Translations under genes and position numbers: made by a program
Shown here: positions 24,301 to 34,959 of the stretch, in pieces
Layout: each line of letters begins with the position of its first letter
Numbering within the stretch: position 1 is the first letter of the stretch
The notes under the pieces: model-generated
Databases searched by the model: none
What the model saw: only the letters and a program-made list of their open reading frames with translations
What the model was told of the DNA's origin: nothing
From: Pelecanus crispus
Taxonomy: Eukaryota > Chordata > Aves > Pelecaniformes > Pelecanidae
Length of the DNA: 64,000 nt
Assembly (NCBI RefSeq): GCF_030463565.1
Contig: NC_134643.1
Coordinates: 74,893,721-74,957,720 of the forward strand
Direction of reading: 5' to 3'

Positions 24301-27300
24301 AATCCAATTTACACCCTAAGCAGAGGGTGCCACCAAGGCTGTCAGAGCCATACCACATTGGACATAACATGATAAAAGATCTTTTCTCAAAAGATATCTC
24401 ACTGATTAAAATATAGACAAGCCTAAATGATTATTTTGTTAAGCTAAGCAAAAATAGTGAAAAAGCAGTTAAAGAACCATTATGGTCTGTAAAGTTATAG
24501 AATCATAGAATCGTTTAGGTTGGAAAAGACCTTTAAGATCATCCAGTCCAACCATTAACCTACACTACCAAGTCTACTAAGCCAATCAAGGGTAGACTAG
24601 ACTAAAAAGGGTAGACTAGACTAAAAGGTCTTGCCAACACAGCAATCAGGTAGGATCTGTCATCCAGGCTCCAGACTAAAGACATCTTTAAAAATTATCT
24701 TGTATTGCCCATCCAAGCAGATAAGAGCTAGTAGTGTCATGTGATAGTATCACAGAGGTCACTGTTTCTTCAGAGAGTCCACACAAGAGGTAGCACAAGG
24801 ATGAAGGCAAGGTAAGGGCAAGGGAAGGTGCTCAGCAGAGCGGTGACTCTCCTCAGGAAGTGATGACTGACTTTTGAAGCCATCTCAGAAGCAAAACAAA
24901 ACAAGCTGTTTTACAATTATCATATAGTACCCATGCTCAGCAATATCTCTCTCCATAAGCAATACTATTTCAGTGGGAGAAGTTACGGATTAAAACAAGT
25001 AAGGATCACAGAAGCTGCAGTAAGCTAAGCAAAATACTCACCTTCCAAATAGGAAATGAGGAAGTGATATCAAAAGACATCCAAATGACAGAATTGTGCA
25101 GCCCAAAGCAATTATTCTGGGTCTGTGAAGCTTTGCTCCAAAGTAACTCACAAATGCTATCAGCAGCAAGTTGCCTGCAAAAAGAACATGGTCCTTATTT
25201 ACAAACCAAGGCATCCTTATATCTTTTAAAGTGCAACAGAAATTTGAGTATGCCTTGTTAGCTCAACATCTCTTACTTCTGTCTTGTAGAAACTGTAACT
25301 AGACAGGGAACTGCCTAAATGATGCAGTAATTCCCTCCTATCTGTGATCTTTTTCTGGGAGAGTTACATCACGTGGAAAGAACATGAGAATAGAAGGCAG
25401 AGCGGAAAAGAGATGATGGTGAAAGAGATTTTTGGCTGCACCTATGTAAAGAAGAAATTTCCCACTACTTTACATAGAGACCAGGCTCAAAAGCTGCAGA
25501 ATAATAGCTGGTTTAGGAAGTTATTCTCCTAGGATACTCTATTTTGCAATGTGTGGGAAAATACAGAAGTATATATCCAAGTGGTTTTGTACTGAAAATA
25601 ATAAACACAAGATGACATGTAGAGAAAAAATGAACAAAAAATTAATATTAATTTCAGTAATAGCTTAAGAGGAATAAAAAAATACAGATTTTTGTACCTA
25701 GTACCATTTAAATATACACATGGGCTAAGAATCTTCATTCTTTCCTCCTCCACTTTCACTGCAGAATCAGTTGATTTTCTATACTCTTCATTTATTGCTA
25801 CATAACTAAGAATCAAGCTTCATGTTATGAATCAGGTCCTATAAAAATAACAATTTAGTAATTGTACACCTACTAATTTTGCGATCTTTTTGTCAGAAGA
25901 ACAAAACCATGTGTCTGAGACATGAGCATCAAGCTCTGAAAGAAGATAATGTCTTTTTTATGCATGATTGCTGGACAGGTTGTATTGAACTACTGGCTTG
26001 AATGACACTTAAAGATGTACACTTACTTGGTCCTAATAAGTTCCTTATGTTTGCCACATACACTGACTCTTAACAATTTCAAATACTAATATGATTATTC
26101 ACAGTTATTTTACATACTTGGAGATAACAATGCCGCAACTTGTTATAGGAAAGTGCATATGAGAGGATAATTTGTTTAAAATAATAAGTCTTTTACATAC
26201 TACTTCATTAATCTTGGCCATTTCATATTTCTTAAAGTCTCTTCCTTATCAAAGAATATATTCTGGGTATTTCTTCTCTATCATAACTTTGAGCTGCTCC
26301 ATCAGACTGCTTTGCAGGCAGCAGCATGGTGCTGCCAACAGCTTCTTCTTCTTGCACATGCAGATATAGGAGACCAGGAAAAAGGGGGGAAGGAGCTTTG
26401 TCTCCCCTCCCCACCAGTGTATATGAGCCTGTGCAGATCATTTCCTCAGCTGAGCCAGGGATAATAAAGATCCATATTGTGACTTTAAGGGTATAAAACA
26501 CATCCTGTAAGGATCTCTATTTAGATGGGTTTGAAGCTATCAAGCCTTTTGTTTGGCTTTTGTGGCAATGACAACACTGTCATTGTCTGTCACTGGGCAG
26601 TAAAACTGATAGGCAACGTAAGGGTCACTAACAGGAGAACTGGAAACTTTCTTTACAGTTGTGCAAGTACGAAATCTTGAAATATTATTGAGTTTGAGTA
26701 AGGAGACAATCCACTCCAACCAGCTTTGAGGTGACTGATTAAAAGAACTGTAAAACGCTAAATATGACCATAAATTCAAACAAAGTTTATAAAATCTTTC
26801 TGGTTTGTTACTTGATTCAGTACAAAGCTCATAAAGCAGTTCTATTTTGTTAGTTGGTCTGTCATATCTTAAGATAGTGCAGAAATTAGCTGAACCAGCT
26901 TTTAATCCTAAACTTCCTCGTTAAGTTGTCCTGTTAGTTTCCAAGACAGTAAATATGTATGTACCAGCTGAAACAGTAGGATAGATTTGGTCACTGTTGT
27001 CACATACAGCAATCGACAGATTGCTGTGGACATGAGAGTCACTAATACATGCTTAGCCAACATATTATATTTTCAAAGAATAAGAAATATTAAAATGAGT
27101 GATTACCAATTTCAAAGCTTCCATTAATGATCCCCACTAACAAAGCAGGAATATTAAATTGTTTCTCTATTTGTGTGTACATGCTGTTCATGTAAGCACC
27201 AGACATCGTTTTACCACCAAATGCAAGTGATAGCGCCAGCAGAAATACCTAGGAAGGAAAAAGGAGAATGCATAAAGAATTCAAAGTTATATACGTAGAT

Positions 27301-28448
27301 TCCTATGTATATGGGGTTATTTTCCCCACCAAAGATGTGCTTCCAGATAAAACAAGTGAACAGTGCTGATCCACTGATATGTGTGTAAATACAAGTTCAA
27401 ATCCTATCATCTATCCTTGTCCGCAGAGTTATGGTTTCACTAAACCAAAAAAATGAAGAAAGATTTCGTTCTTCACCTGCTCCCATTAACGAAGACTGTC
27501 GTCATAAACCTTAAGCCCCATTGCCCCAGCCAAGACAGGCGCAGCACAGCCTCTCTCACCGTGTGTCTGCTGCAAGATTGCCATCTGCAGGACTGCATAA
27601 TGTTTGCAGCCAGACCAGGGTGCAAAGACCTCCGCACCCTTTGCTCATCTGAATGACAAATTACTTGCAGAACTACGATCGTTTTCTTTGATGGAATTAC
27701 TTGATCGAGTATGTGCTCTCCCACATCAGTAGAGGTCATGAGCCCAGAACAAGGAATTTCAAACAGAAGTAGTAAATAGCGTGTCCTTTTTACAAGAATC
27801 TAGTAGCAATTGACAGTAAAAAAATTAATATGAATATATGCAATGGTATTCAAGTCCTTTTAACTTTAAGGTTCTTAATAAACATTATTTATGAAATAAA
27901 ATCAATAGTATTTTTAAATACATCCACTGCAAATTCTAAAAAGCGTAAGTAGTGTATTTGGACTTTGAATTACTATTAAAAACAAGCTATTTTACAACAT
28001 TTTATAGAGATTCTTGACAACTTGCATAGTATAGGGTACATCAACAGCCAATTTTTACTGCCATGTCATAGCTGATAGGGCTCATTTCACAGGTTTAAGA
28101 AGGAATGGTAAACATGTCAGACTAGGGGGATTACACAAATTCAGAGGTGGAGCTTCAAAGGAGCAATCAACCGCACCTCCAACACATCACAAAATGCCAA
28201 GTTCAGGGACATAAAAAGCAACACATGATTGCTTACAAACTTGCTTGACCTTGGTTAAGGTATTAAGGATAAGGAAAGAAGCAGAACTTACTCATTCATT
28301 TCATCTAGATAGTAACTTCTACCAAACCACTATAAGTACAAGCAATTACAGTTGTGTGTTCATAAAAAATTACTAAAATATTCTGTACCTTCAGCTTGGA
28401 AATGCAGCAGAATTTGTCCACTGCATGTGGCTTCTCAGCTTCTTTCAT
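9202..28448 (-). CDS. SLCO1A2: SLCO1 family organic anion transporter (OATP1), probably SLCO1A2, 13 coding exons, possibly decayed
   Basis: OATP1 proteins are 12-helix plasma-membrane carriers that exchange amphipathic anions such as bile acids, steroid conjugates and thyroid hormones. Thirteen coding segments on the minus strand follow the family order and sum to about 655 codons; family members are about 650-690 residues. Seen: the family N-terminus with a FEIGN motif, the superfamily signature around DARWVGAWW (residues about 240), a cysteine-rich Kazal-like loop with DPVCG and about ten cysteines (residues 415-510), and the [10 protein letters not shown] helix motif near the C-terminus. 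Exon phases match at every junction from exon 1 to 5 and 7 to 11. The SLCO1A2 name rests on head-to-head adjacency to IAPP, as in mammals; SLCO1B or SLCO1C identity is less likely but not excluded. Odd: exon 6 lacks a GT donor, and exon 12 is out of register at both ends, so the gene may be non-functional or spliced unusually. Joined coordinates are listed exon by exon. Confidence 0.8.
10247..10422 (-). CDS. SLCO1A2: SLCO1A2 coding exon 12, frame disrupted
   Basis: The core is unmistakable: [34 protein letters not shown] (TM11 and the following loop). Two irregularities are seen. First, from the acceptor TATAG at 10424-10423 the frame that fits exon 11 reads [10 protein letters not shown], like the family's SVxPExKSxAL, but the LAGIP motif is in another frame, so about 2 nt are missing or 1 added around 10370-10392. 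An alternative acceptor (ATCAG, exon start 10406) would stay open but drops about six residues. Second, the donor CAG|GTATAT leaves phase 0, whereas exon 13 needs phase 2, so two further bases appear to be missing after MYD. The right-hand boundary is therefore uncertain. Confidence 0.7.
11548..11732 (-). CDS. SLCO1A2: SLCO1A2 coding exon 11
   Basis: This encodes residues 483-544: [13 protein letters not shown], the sequon NVS, the last loop-5 cysteines ([10 protein letters not shown]) and TM10, ending PGYMVLI plus two bases of an Arg codon. The acceptor is TTTGACAG and the donor AAG|GTACAG. It is 185 nt long and open. It therefore expects one base from exon 12 to complete the codon. Confidence 0.9.
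11900..12045 (+). mobile_element. tRNA-Ile-derived SINE with CR1 tail (TguSINE1-like), copy 1
   Basis: The head resembles tRNA-Ile: A box TAGCTCAGTTGG at 11907-11918 and B box GGTTCAATCCC at 11956-11966. The 3' half is a CR1 end (GATGATCTCTCAAGGTCCC) closing with ATTCTATG repeats, so CR1 machinery would mobilise it. The B-box half is partly duplicated. It lies antisense in intron 10 of the transporter gene. It is not a functional tRNA because the acceptor stem is not closed. Confidence 0.85.
12940..13102 (-). CDS. SLCO1A2: SLCO1A2 coding exon 10 (Kazal-like loop)
   Basis: This encodes residues 428-482, the large extracellular loop between TM9 and TM10. It shows [17 protein letters not shown] and [15 protein letters not shown], the Kazal-like cysteine pattern needed for folding and surface expression in the family. 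The acceptor is ATTTCAG. The donor AAT|GTGTTA is weak but is at the position conserved in the family. It is 163 nt long. Confidence 0.88.
13886..14081 (-). CDS. SLCO1A2: SLCO1A2 coding exon 9
   Basis: This encodes residues 363-428: [33 protein letters not shown] and the end of TM9 with the first loop-5 cysteine ([17 protein letters not shown]). The acceptor is TTTAAATAG and the donor AGG|GTATGT. It is 196 nt long and in phase with both neighbours. Confidence 0.9.
14347..14366. repeat. (CA)n microsatellite
   Basis: About nine CA units in intron 8 of the transporter gene. Confidence 0.9.
15006..15075. repeat. tandem duplication of a 31-34-bp A-rich unit
   Basis: AGCTGATAAAGAGGAGAC with an A-run and AGAC is followed at once by AGCTGATAAAGAAGAGAC with a similar A-run. 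It is in intron 8 of the transporter gene. Confidence 0.8.
15649..15813 (-). CDS. SLCO1A2: SLCO1A2 coding exon 8
   Basis: This encodes residues 308-363: [19 protein letters not shown]7 and [21 protein letters not shown]. The acceptor ATTCCAG at 15816-15814 is preferred over one further upstream because it alone continues the frame from exon 7 into the family motif. The donor TTG|GTACGT is strong. It is 165 nt long. Confidence 0.9.
16866..17095 (-). mobile_element. CR1-tailed composite element, copy A
   Basis: Read on the minus strand, this has a CR1-type 3' end (GATGATCTTAGAGGTC), a spacer of about 75 bases with TTTACTTTCATTATAAATAA, and a second CR1 3' end with ATTCTATG repeats. The same order recurs at 35.0 kb. 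It sits in intron 7 of the transporter gene. Confidence 0.75.
17089..17178 (+). mobile_element. CR1 3' tail fragment
   Basis: This short plus-strand CR1 3' end (TTGGACCAGGTGACCTCC then GGTCCCTTCCAACC) lies directly beside the oppositely oriented copy at 16.9-17.1 kb. Confidence 0.75.
18197..18430 (-). CDS. SLCO1A2: SLCO1A2 coding exon 7 (OATP signature)
   Basis: This encodes residues 230-308. It contains the OATP superfamily signature [13 protein letters not shown] at the loop3/TM6 border, then [10 protein letters not shown] and a charged cytosolic loop ending in TMYEIAK. The acceptor is TTTTAATAG. The donor reads AAAG|GCAAGT, a GC donor that otherwise fits the consensus of GC-AG introns. 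It is 234 nt long with no stop, and the phases agree with exon 8. Confidence 0.92.
18916..19014 (-). CDS. SLCO1A2: SLCO1A2 coding exon 6, donor site lost
   Basis: This encodes residues 197-230, the TM5 region ([19 protein letters not shown], then VDLGSVDA). The acceptor CTTTAG is normal. The length that keeps phase with exon 7 is 99 nt and places the 3' end at GCAG, but the next bases are AT rather than GT. Reading on gives an in-frame TGA four codons later. The nearest GT upstream (18925-18924) would shift the frame. Skipping the exon would keep the frame because it is symmetric (99 nt, phase 1 in and out), but would remove most of a helix. Confidence 0.75.
19316..19462 (-). CDS. SLCO1A2: SLCO1A2 coding exon 5
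   Basis: This encodes residues 148-197. [17 protein letters not shown] followed by [13 protein letters not shown] is a near-universal OATP1 motif covering TM4. The exon ends in [15 protein letters not shown]. The acceptor is TTCACAG and the donor CTGG|GTAAAT. It is 147 nt long and enters and leaves in phase 1. Confidence 0.92.
19828..20282 (+). mobile_element. CR1 LINE internal fragment
   Basis: This RT-domain fragment includes [19 protein letters not shown] and [12 protein letters not shown]. It is cut at both ends, with no 3' tail and an interrupted 5' half (LDFSKAF-like stretch around 19910). It is older than the copy at 21 kb and antisense within the same intron. Confidence 0.85.
21062..22152 (+). 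mobile_element. CR1 LINE 3' portion with open reverse-transcriptase C-terminus
   Basis: An open frame of 311 codons (21060-21995) encodes the C-terminal part of a CR1 reverse transcriptase, with [18 protein letters not shown] and [13 protein letters not shown]. It is followed by the CR1 3' UTR (GATGATCTTAAAGGTC) and repeated GATTCTAT octamers to about 22152, including a second, partial tail copy. The element is 5'-truncated just before the RT palm motif, as is usual for CR1. It lies antisense in intron 4 of the transporter gene. The lack of stops and frameshifts suggests a fairly recent insertion. Confidence 0.93.
23872..23978 (-). CDS. SLCO1A2: SLCO1A2 coding exon 4 (extracellular loop 2)
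   Basis: This encodes residues 112-148, the variable extracellular loop after TM3. It carries two N-glycosylation sequons (NFS and NQS) and a cysteine. The acceptor is AAACAG and the donor CAG|GTATGA. It is 107 nt long and joins in frame to both neighbours. Sequence conservation in this loop is low across the family, so the assignment leans on splice sites, phase and position. Confidence 0.85.
24499..24640 (-). mobile_element. CR1 3' end fragment
   Basis: On the minus strand this is a CR1 3' UTR ending in GATTCTATGATTCTAT. Its inner end carries a duplicated GGGTAGACTAGACTAAAA unit. It is in intron 3 of the transporter gene, in the sense orientation. Confidence 0.8.
25042..25174 (-). CDS. SLCO1A2: SLCO1A2 coding exon 3
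   Basis: This encodes residues 68-112, starting at the GN that completes FEIGN. It includes a membrane helix and the motif [17 protein letters not shown], typical of the TM2-loop-TM3 segment, and ends in SLPHFLFGR. The donor AAG|GTGAGT is the strongest in the gene. It is 133 nt long with consistent phases, and no in-frame stop is seen. Confidence 0.9.
27107..27248 (-). CDS. SLCO1A2: SLCO1A2 coding exon 2
   Basis: This encodes residues 21-68. It covers the first membrane helix ([12 protein letters not shown]) and the conserved stretch [15 protein letters not shown] followed by [11 protein letters not shown], a hallmark of OATPs. The acceptor is CTTCCTAG and the donor TTG|GTAATC. Phase 0 enters and phase 1 leaves, which fits both neighbours. 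Confidence 0.88.
28389..28448 (-). CDS. SLCO1A2: SLCO1A2 coding exon 1 (start codon)
   Basis: This encodes residues 1-20, beginning [13 protein letters not shown] and ending SKLK, which matches the cytosolic N-terminus of OATP1 proteins. The ATG at 28448-28446 has A at -3. It is chosen because the family starts about 20 residues before the first splice junction, although the frame stays open upstream. The donor reads AAG|GTACAG and is phase 0. A weak acceptor (GTAAG) near 28503 suggests the exon carries about 54 nt of 5' UTR, so earlier non-coding exons and the promoter lie further right and were not located. Confidence 0.8.
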
Positions 28449-31400
28449 GTTGCCTTTTTTAATTGATCCCAATGTCTGTTTCTGAGTCTGTCCAATGATC
28501 CTCTTACAGTGTTGAAAAAGACAAAAGAAAAAAATATTTTTGTCCCATGTTTGCAAAAAATCAGATTCCTTCTAAGATACTTGATATTTGAGCATCTTCT
28601 TTAAATAAATGCAAACTGGATTCCAACAAAACTGGATGCCAACAAAAGCTACAAGCCTATAAACTTTATTCTAATCATGAAAATTTGACATGTGAATGTC
28701 AACAACGTAACAGCTAGCTATTTCTCATAAAATACTGAATGCTGTCAGCAGCACACAACCAGTAAGCAAAGAACAAAGACGTTCTGAGGGCAAGCTAGTT
28801 TGTCTGTAACACAGCTTTTCAGTCTTCTTCACAAGCATTTGGTACTGACCACTGTGGGAGACAGGAGTATGAAGACCTGTACGTTTGACTGATGTATACC
28901 TGTCTCCATGGTCTTTATTTACTATGGCTGTCCTTCCTAGCCATAAAAAGGACATTTAATTCTGCTCTGCATGTTCTATTGAGCCTTCCCCTCTTCCACT
29001 GGCATGAATGTAAATTTGTTAATTTTAATAGAAACTGTATCAGAGACTAATATATTGGCATTAAAATTAGAAGGAGAAAAAATAAAACCAAAACCACCAG
29101 ATCAGCTTGAGTCTAAATGGAAACAAACCAGACTCTGTTCTGCTTCCCCTCCCAAGATTTGCAAAAACATCCCTCTTTATTTTTCTGCCTACTTTCAGTC
29201 AACTCCATCTCGACTTGATGATTAGAACTTCTGGTAGGGCTAAGCCACTTGCTTTCTTATACGTCTTACATATTTCCCAAAAATACATTCAAAGAAGGAG
29301 CAATATATGCCAGGGACTTGGAATATACTTACCTGTAAAAGCCCCTAAGGGTAAGTCAGAGGCCTACCTTACAGTCAGGATGGATATAAGTTAATTTCCT
29401 CTTTTTTGTCTTGGATACACTTTCCAGGTGTGATCTTGTGGCACCTGCTCTTCTCTGTGTTTTCCACTTCATAGACCCATGTCTGCGAAGCAAGTTGTCC
29501 TTGACAAGCCCACCAACAGGACTGAATTGCTTTTCACATTCTTCAACCCAGCACCCCCCGAGTCAGTCTCTTCAAACACTAATTTCTACAGCAATGTTAA
29601 TCCTCTCAAATGTGTTTCTTAACTAACTTGATTACTAGCAAATTCATGGGCATTAACTCCTTCTGCAGCTACCTCCTCATTTTCCATCTCTAAAAGTGTA
29701 ATGCATTATTATAGCATTCCTGGAAATACTTACTTAACAATTAAGTGTGGGTGGTCAGCAACTCTGACAATTAACTTTAATATATAAATAGTTTGCATTT
29801 CTGCTTTCTTTAAAGACATTTACACAAGCTGTGTTCAATTGCCAGTACTAAACTGTGCTCATACAGCTTTGCACTTTGCAATATGGTATAAAAATTTATA
29901 TCCCAGGGAATCATTTACGCCTTATCTTAATATTGCTTCATTCAGACTGTGGCCCACCTGCAATACCAAAAGGTGAGCAACAGAACAAAGATTGCAGTCA
30001 CCTATGTCTGTCCTCTTCTGCTCCTACGAGTTGGCAATGGGATTCTGTCCCTTAGTATACCAGTCTCTGCATTTCACTAACATACACAGGAACATAATCT
30101 TGGCTAATTACAGGTTTTCTCTTCTGGTGCTAAAAGAAACCAGCCAGCAACCTCTGCCCAAGTTTCTCTTAGGGCATCAGAAACATCACACTGCCCCTTA
30201 TACAATTACAGGTGACACAATGGCAATGTTTGCCTTTATTTATTATTACCTTCCCTCAAAGCATAAATTATGGTAGAAAAAGTGCATTTCAATCCATTTT
30301 TTACTGGAAAGATTATTAAGCTTATTAATTGAATAACAAAATAAAATTCTTATTTCCAGCTATGTTCCTGAGGTTGCTTTCCCCAGCTTCAAAATATTTT
30401 TGTGGTCACACTTGGTCAAATGGAACTGAAGTCAACGCAGACTAGCAGCCTAGATTATCAGAGAGATGTAGGTGTGTTACTCACTCTGCTCAGGTGCATT
30501 TACACCACACTTTAAATCTAGATTAGAACTCAGACTACCATTTCTGTGCCTGAAGATGAACCAACAGTGTTCCGACTCCCTTCTCCCATGTCCTTGCTCT
30601 CTGTTGTGCATTCCTGTTGCTTTACCTTTCTTCCACTCTTAGGCTCTCAAAGATCTTCTGCAAACCTTTTTAACTCACTAAGCAGGCAGAAATTTAATGC
30701 AGCAAAAAGATTGCTTTCCAGGTAGTGAATTGATTCGGCCCGCAGAAGTGTTCAACAAGTGTCAGACCCACATAAGCAAAAGAGCAGGAAAGTGGAGCCA
30801 AGGGGAGAAGAGAGGAGAAAGTGGGGGTGAAAGCAGAGTAGGAAAGGATGGGGAGTGAAACCTGCCCATCTGAGCACCACTGATGTGTTATGTCACCTCA
30901 AATATTTGTAGAGCTACAGTCTCAAGCCCTAACCTAAGCTGCCCAGGCCAGCCCTGAACACAGCTGGCCTCCTAGGATCAGCACAGCTGTAAGGAAATTA
31001 TCTCCTTCAGTGGACATCAATCAGTATCTCTTTAGCCAAGAGCAAGAAGAGAGGCAGCTTATGCTACTACGATATCCACACTGTGACTAAGTTTTGTAAC
31101 AAACCAGCTGAGGAATTTGTGCAGGCCAGGTGAGACTGTATTTATGCAAAAGTTTGTCCTTGGGTTCTGATTGGCCTACCAGCTCTCATGTAAACACCTA
31201 CACTTGAGTCCTACTTGTAAGCCTCCAATATCTACTGAAATTTCAGGGAAGAGGACAATAAAATTCCTCCGTACAGGATCTTACTCCTTCCACTTCTGCA
31301 CTGAGTTTAGAACATATTTATGGCAGGCTCAGAAGTTACTTAGTGGTAACATCACAATTGCCTCTTCCAGCCATCTCCACTACTGGACTAAATTTCCACA

Positions 31401-34400
31401 GGCAACCAGAAAGACAGGCAAGTAATCAGAAGGCTTGTTTCTAGAAGACAACCACTTTACAGAGCGCACAAAGAACTAAAGCACACAGTGTGGACAGTTT
31501 TAGTACCGGCTACGGCTACAAAGCAGATGCATGACGTACAGCTGATGTAACTTGGGCTGAACAAGGCTGGCTTAAAAACAAAGCAGATACATCCTGTGTG
31601 GATCAAAGCAAGCATATTCAGTGTAGTTGGCAACAGCAGGCAGGCTAGCATTGAGAGACATGAGTTTGGACCCATTTGTCCTACACAAACCCATAAATAC
31701 ATTTTATAGTTTTAAACCACATTTCACCTTAGCTAACTGGTAAAAAAAGAGAAGAAAAGCACACAAATATCTGGATTAAAATGTCTAGGAAGCAATATTC
31801 TGCAAGTTGCCTTGCCTGAGTCCCAAGGGGACATCCTATTTTCAATGTAAAAAGCATCTTCCATTTGGCTCAGCTTAGTCATATGGATAAACTGATAAGT
31901 CCTTGTTTTGTTTACAAACAGGATTAAAAATCACATGAGGTAACCAAGCAGATGGCAATTATAGTGTCAGAATTTTTAACTATTTTTTTTTCAGTTGCAA
32001 AAAGCATTTTGAAATCTTGTTTTACTAGGCACAGTTCGAATTGTTACTCAAATGCAACTGCACTAACATTAGACTGAGACAAAGGAAAATATTCTCATGG
32101 CAAAACAATTAGGTACTTACAGTTTTGAAAAGGTTTTCAGAAGAAATGGCTGATATTGTACGCTTAAACTTTGAACTTGATTCTAAATTGTGGAAAATTA
32201 ACCCAAGTATACTTACTGCAGAATTTGTGTTTTTGCCAAATGTTTCAGCTGTGCATTTCAGAGTACGTACTCAGATGTGAAAGATGTGGGCTGAGTTCTT
32301 CATTAGAAACTAATTAAGGCCATCTCTTTCTCTTCCCCACCAAGAAGTCAAGAGCTACAGCAGTGCCAGAACCCTGAGGATGAAGTGCTGACACTCCCAC
32401 CCACTGAAGACATATGGAGAGTGCTCACAAGCAAGAAAGGAACTTCAGGAGTGTACATAACTAGATTTACAGGTTAGGCGGTATCCTAGCAAAGGGTAAC
32501 ACAAGGTCAGACTGGAAGAGGGGAATGAATTTGTGTTTCTCACATCTTGAGGGGGTGTTTAAGCCCTGAGTTAGTGCATGGAAAGCAGCACAGGCATAAT
32601 CATTGGCCTCTTCTTGCTGTCTTGGAATGATTTGGAAGAATATGTAGCCCTTTCCAGTTGGTATAAATCACTCAGAGGCTCAGCTGTAGGGCAGAACTGG
32701 GTCTGAACCAAAGATGGAGAAAATTACTTCAGCCCCTGAAGCACAGAGGCATAATATCACTCTCCTCAGCATCCCCAGCTGCTGGGCTTCAGTGTTTCTT
32801 CTCAGTGTAACAGTCTTTCTGGATCTATTTTTGAAGTATCGAAGTTTAACTACCTACTATATAACTGGGGTGCTGTTAATTCTAGAAGGGGGCAAAGATC
32901 CTAATAATTAGGCACTGTGACATTCACTAGGAGCACCCTTTCCTTTGGGACTTTTGTTGAATGATGATGGTTCACCATGCAAAAGTGAAAGATAAAAAAG
33001 CTGCCTATAGTCACATAGCCGCTGTGGTTGTCCTACAGGCTAGGGTGCTGTTAGTTACTGATTACTGATGTTACAAATTCAGCCAGTAGTTTGACCGAGC
33101 ATAAATATTTCTGGCTAATGTGACAAGAGGAGATTATGTGACTTTGATCAAATTGGGTAGACATCAGATCTAAGAATTGGTAGATACACCTTCAAGTACT
33201 GGTGCTGAAGTAAGTGTCTGTGACCTTAAGTCTCTAGATGACACTTGTCTTTGTCTCCCTCACAGGAATAACTACTAATGTACGTGAGAAGCCTAAATGC
33301 ATGGTCTAAAAAGTGTGGTGAGGGTGGGACTGGGATTAATGAAAGCCTAGCTTTGAGCACAGCCTCCAGGGCAGTGTTTCTCAGCTTTCTCAGGAAGCAC
33401 CCAGCCTTCCTGAAAAATGTCCCTGGGCTATCACATACCCTGTATGGTTAGGCTGCTGGGGGGAATAACAGTCTGGCAAGGTACTTCGCATTTTTGTTAC
33501 ACAGTATGTTTTTGTCTCACAAACTTACAACTGTGCTGCTGTACAGAAAAACATCTTGTAGACTCTCTGCTGAAGCCTTACAGACTACTGGTGGCTGAGG
33601 ATCCTGGCCTGCTCAGTGCTGCACCAGAGCATGATGTAAGGCATTTTTCCCTGTTATTTCTTATAACAAGTTCACAACTGTAAGTTTCTGAGAGCGTATC
33701 TTCTCAGTTCTCACACACTAGAAAATTTTTTGAGTAAAAATCTTTTAACATGTTTCAAATATGTGAAAAGCTTCATTCTCCCCCAGAAAATATAGTTTTC
33801 ATAAGAACTATAGCACTGCTTTCTCTTCTCGCTTCATGATGGTCTCCAAATCACACCTGATGGCTGTCTGTACTGGGATTTCGCTCATACAGTTTAAGTA
33901 GAAATAGAAATTCTGTTTCCACCTTTGATTTCCTTTGACTAAAATCTGAGGTAAAGTCTTATTTCCTACTAAGATATTTTGAGAGTTTTCTTGCATTTTG
34001 TATTTTCTCCACTTATCCATTGCCACTTTTGGAAAATTAAAAAATCCTCTGACAAAATAAGAAGAAAATGTAAAGACAGTGGTCCGAGTTCTGCCACATA
34101 CTGCTTTGTGTTCACAGAAGACAGTACAATGAAAAAGCAATAGTGAACAGAGGTAGAAAATGATTAAGTATAAAGCTGCCTTAACTCCATGTGGCCATCC
34201 TTGCTCCTCTTAAAAAACTGGCTAAAGGCAATGAGGGAAGAGGATACTGCCTACCAAACCGGCAGCTGTTCAACAGTGTGTGTCAACAGCAAAGTAGTAT
34301 TCATTCAGGTGTAAAGTGACTTCTCTCCTGTACCCATAGCATGTGCAACAGTCCTCTGTCTATGACTAAGCCTTGTTTTATATAGCAGAGAAGTCTCAGT

Positions 34401-34707
34401 GTCGTTAGAGCATTACCCTTGCTTTTGCATTAAAAATATCTTAACTTCAGTATTCTAACTGTAATAGTTAGTTCTGGAAATCTGACTAATCAAGAGACTT
34501 GGCTAGAATGCACAGGGAATTTGATATATGACATTTATTTTAACTGATTAGAAACTAGAACTGTAGATCTCAGTTTAGTTGGTTTTTATCCTGTGTTTAA
34601 CTATTACAAGGGCTTATCAGTCCTTTCTTCTTTCTCTCTCACTCCATCCATTCTTTTTAGTATTTCACCTCATAACTATTTGTAGAATATATTCTACATA
34701 TATTTTT

Positions 34708-34740
34708 GTCCTGGTTTCGGCTGGGACAATTTTATATTTT
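34708..34740 (+). mobile_element. short fragment resembling the start of an avian ERV LTR
   Basis: GTCCTGGTTTCGGCTGGGA resembles the 5' start of a common bird endogenous-retrovirus LTR. Only about 30 bases match before the sequence diverges, and no retroviral coding sequence accompanies it. Confidence 0.4.
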
Positions 34741-34959
34741 AATCCATGCCTATATGGGGGGAGGAGGCAGCATGAGTGAAACAGGTACCCCCATGCAGGG
34801 TGTGATCTGGAGGCAGGATGCCAGCAATGGCATGATCAAGGGAGGGAAGCCCCGAAGGAGCCATAGAACATGGCCAACTGGGCTGAACTCACAGGAGCAG
34901 CGCATGAGCTGGACCACCAGGTTGCAGCCAGGAGAAGAAAGTTATTAAAGGTGTACATT

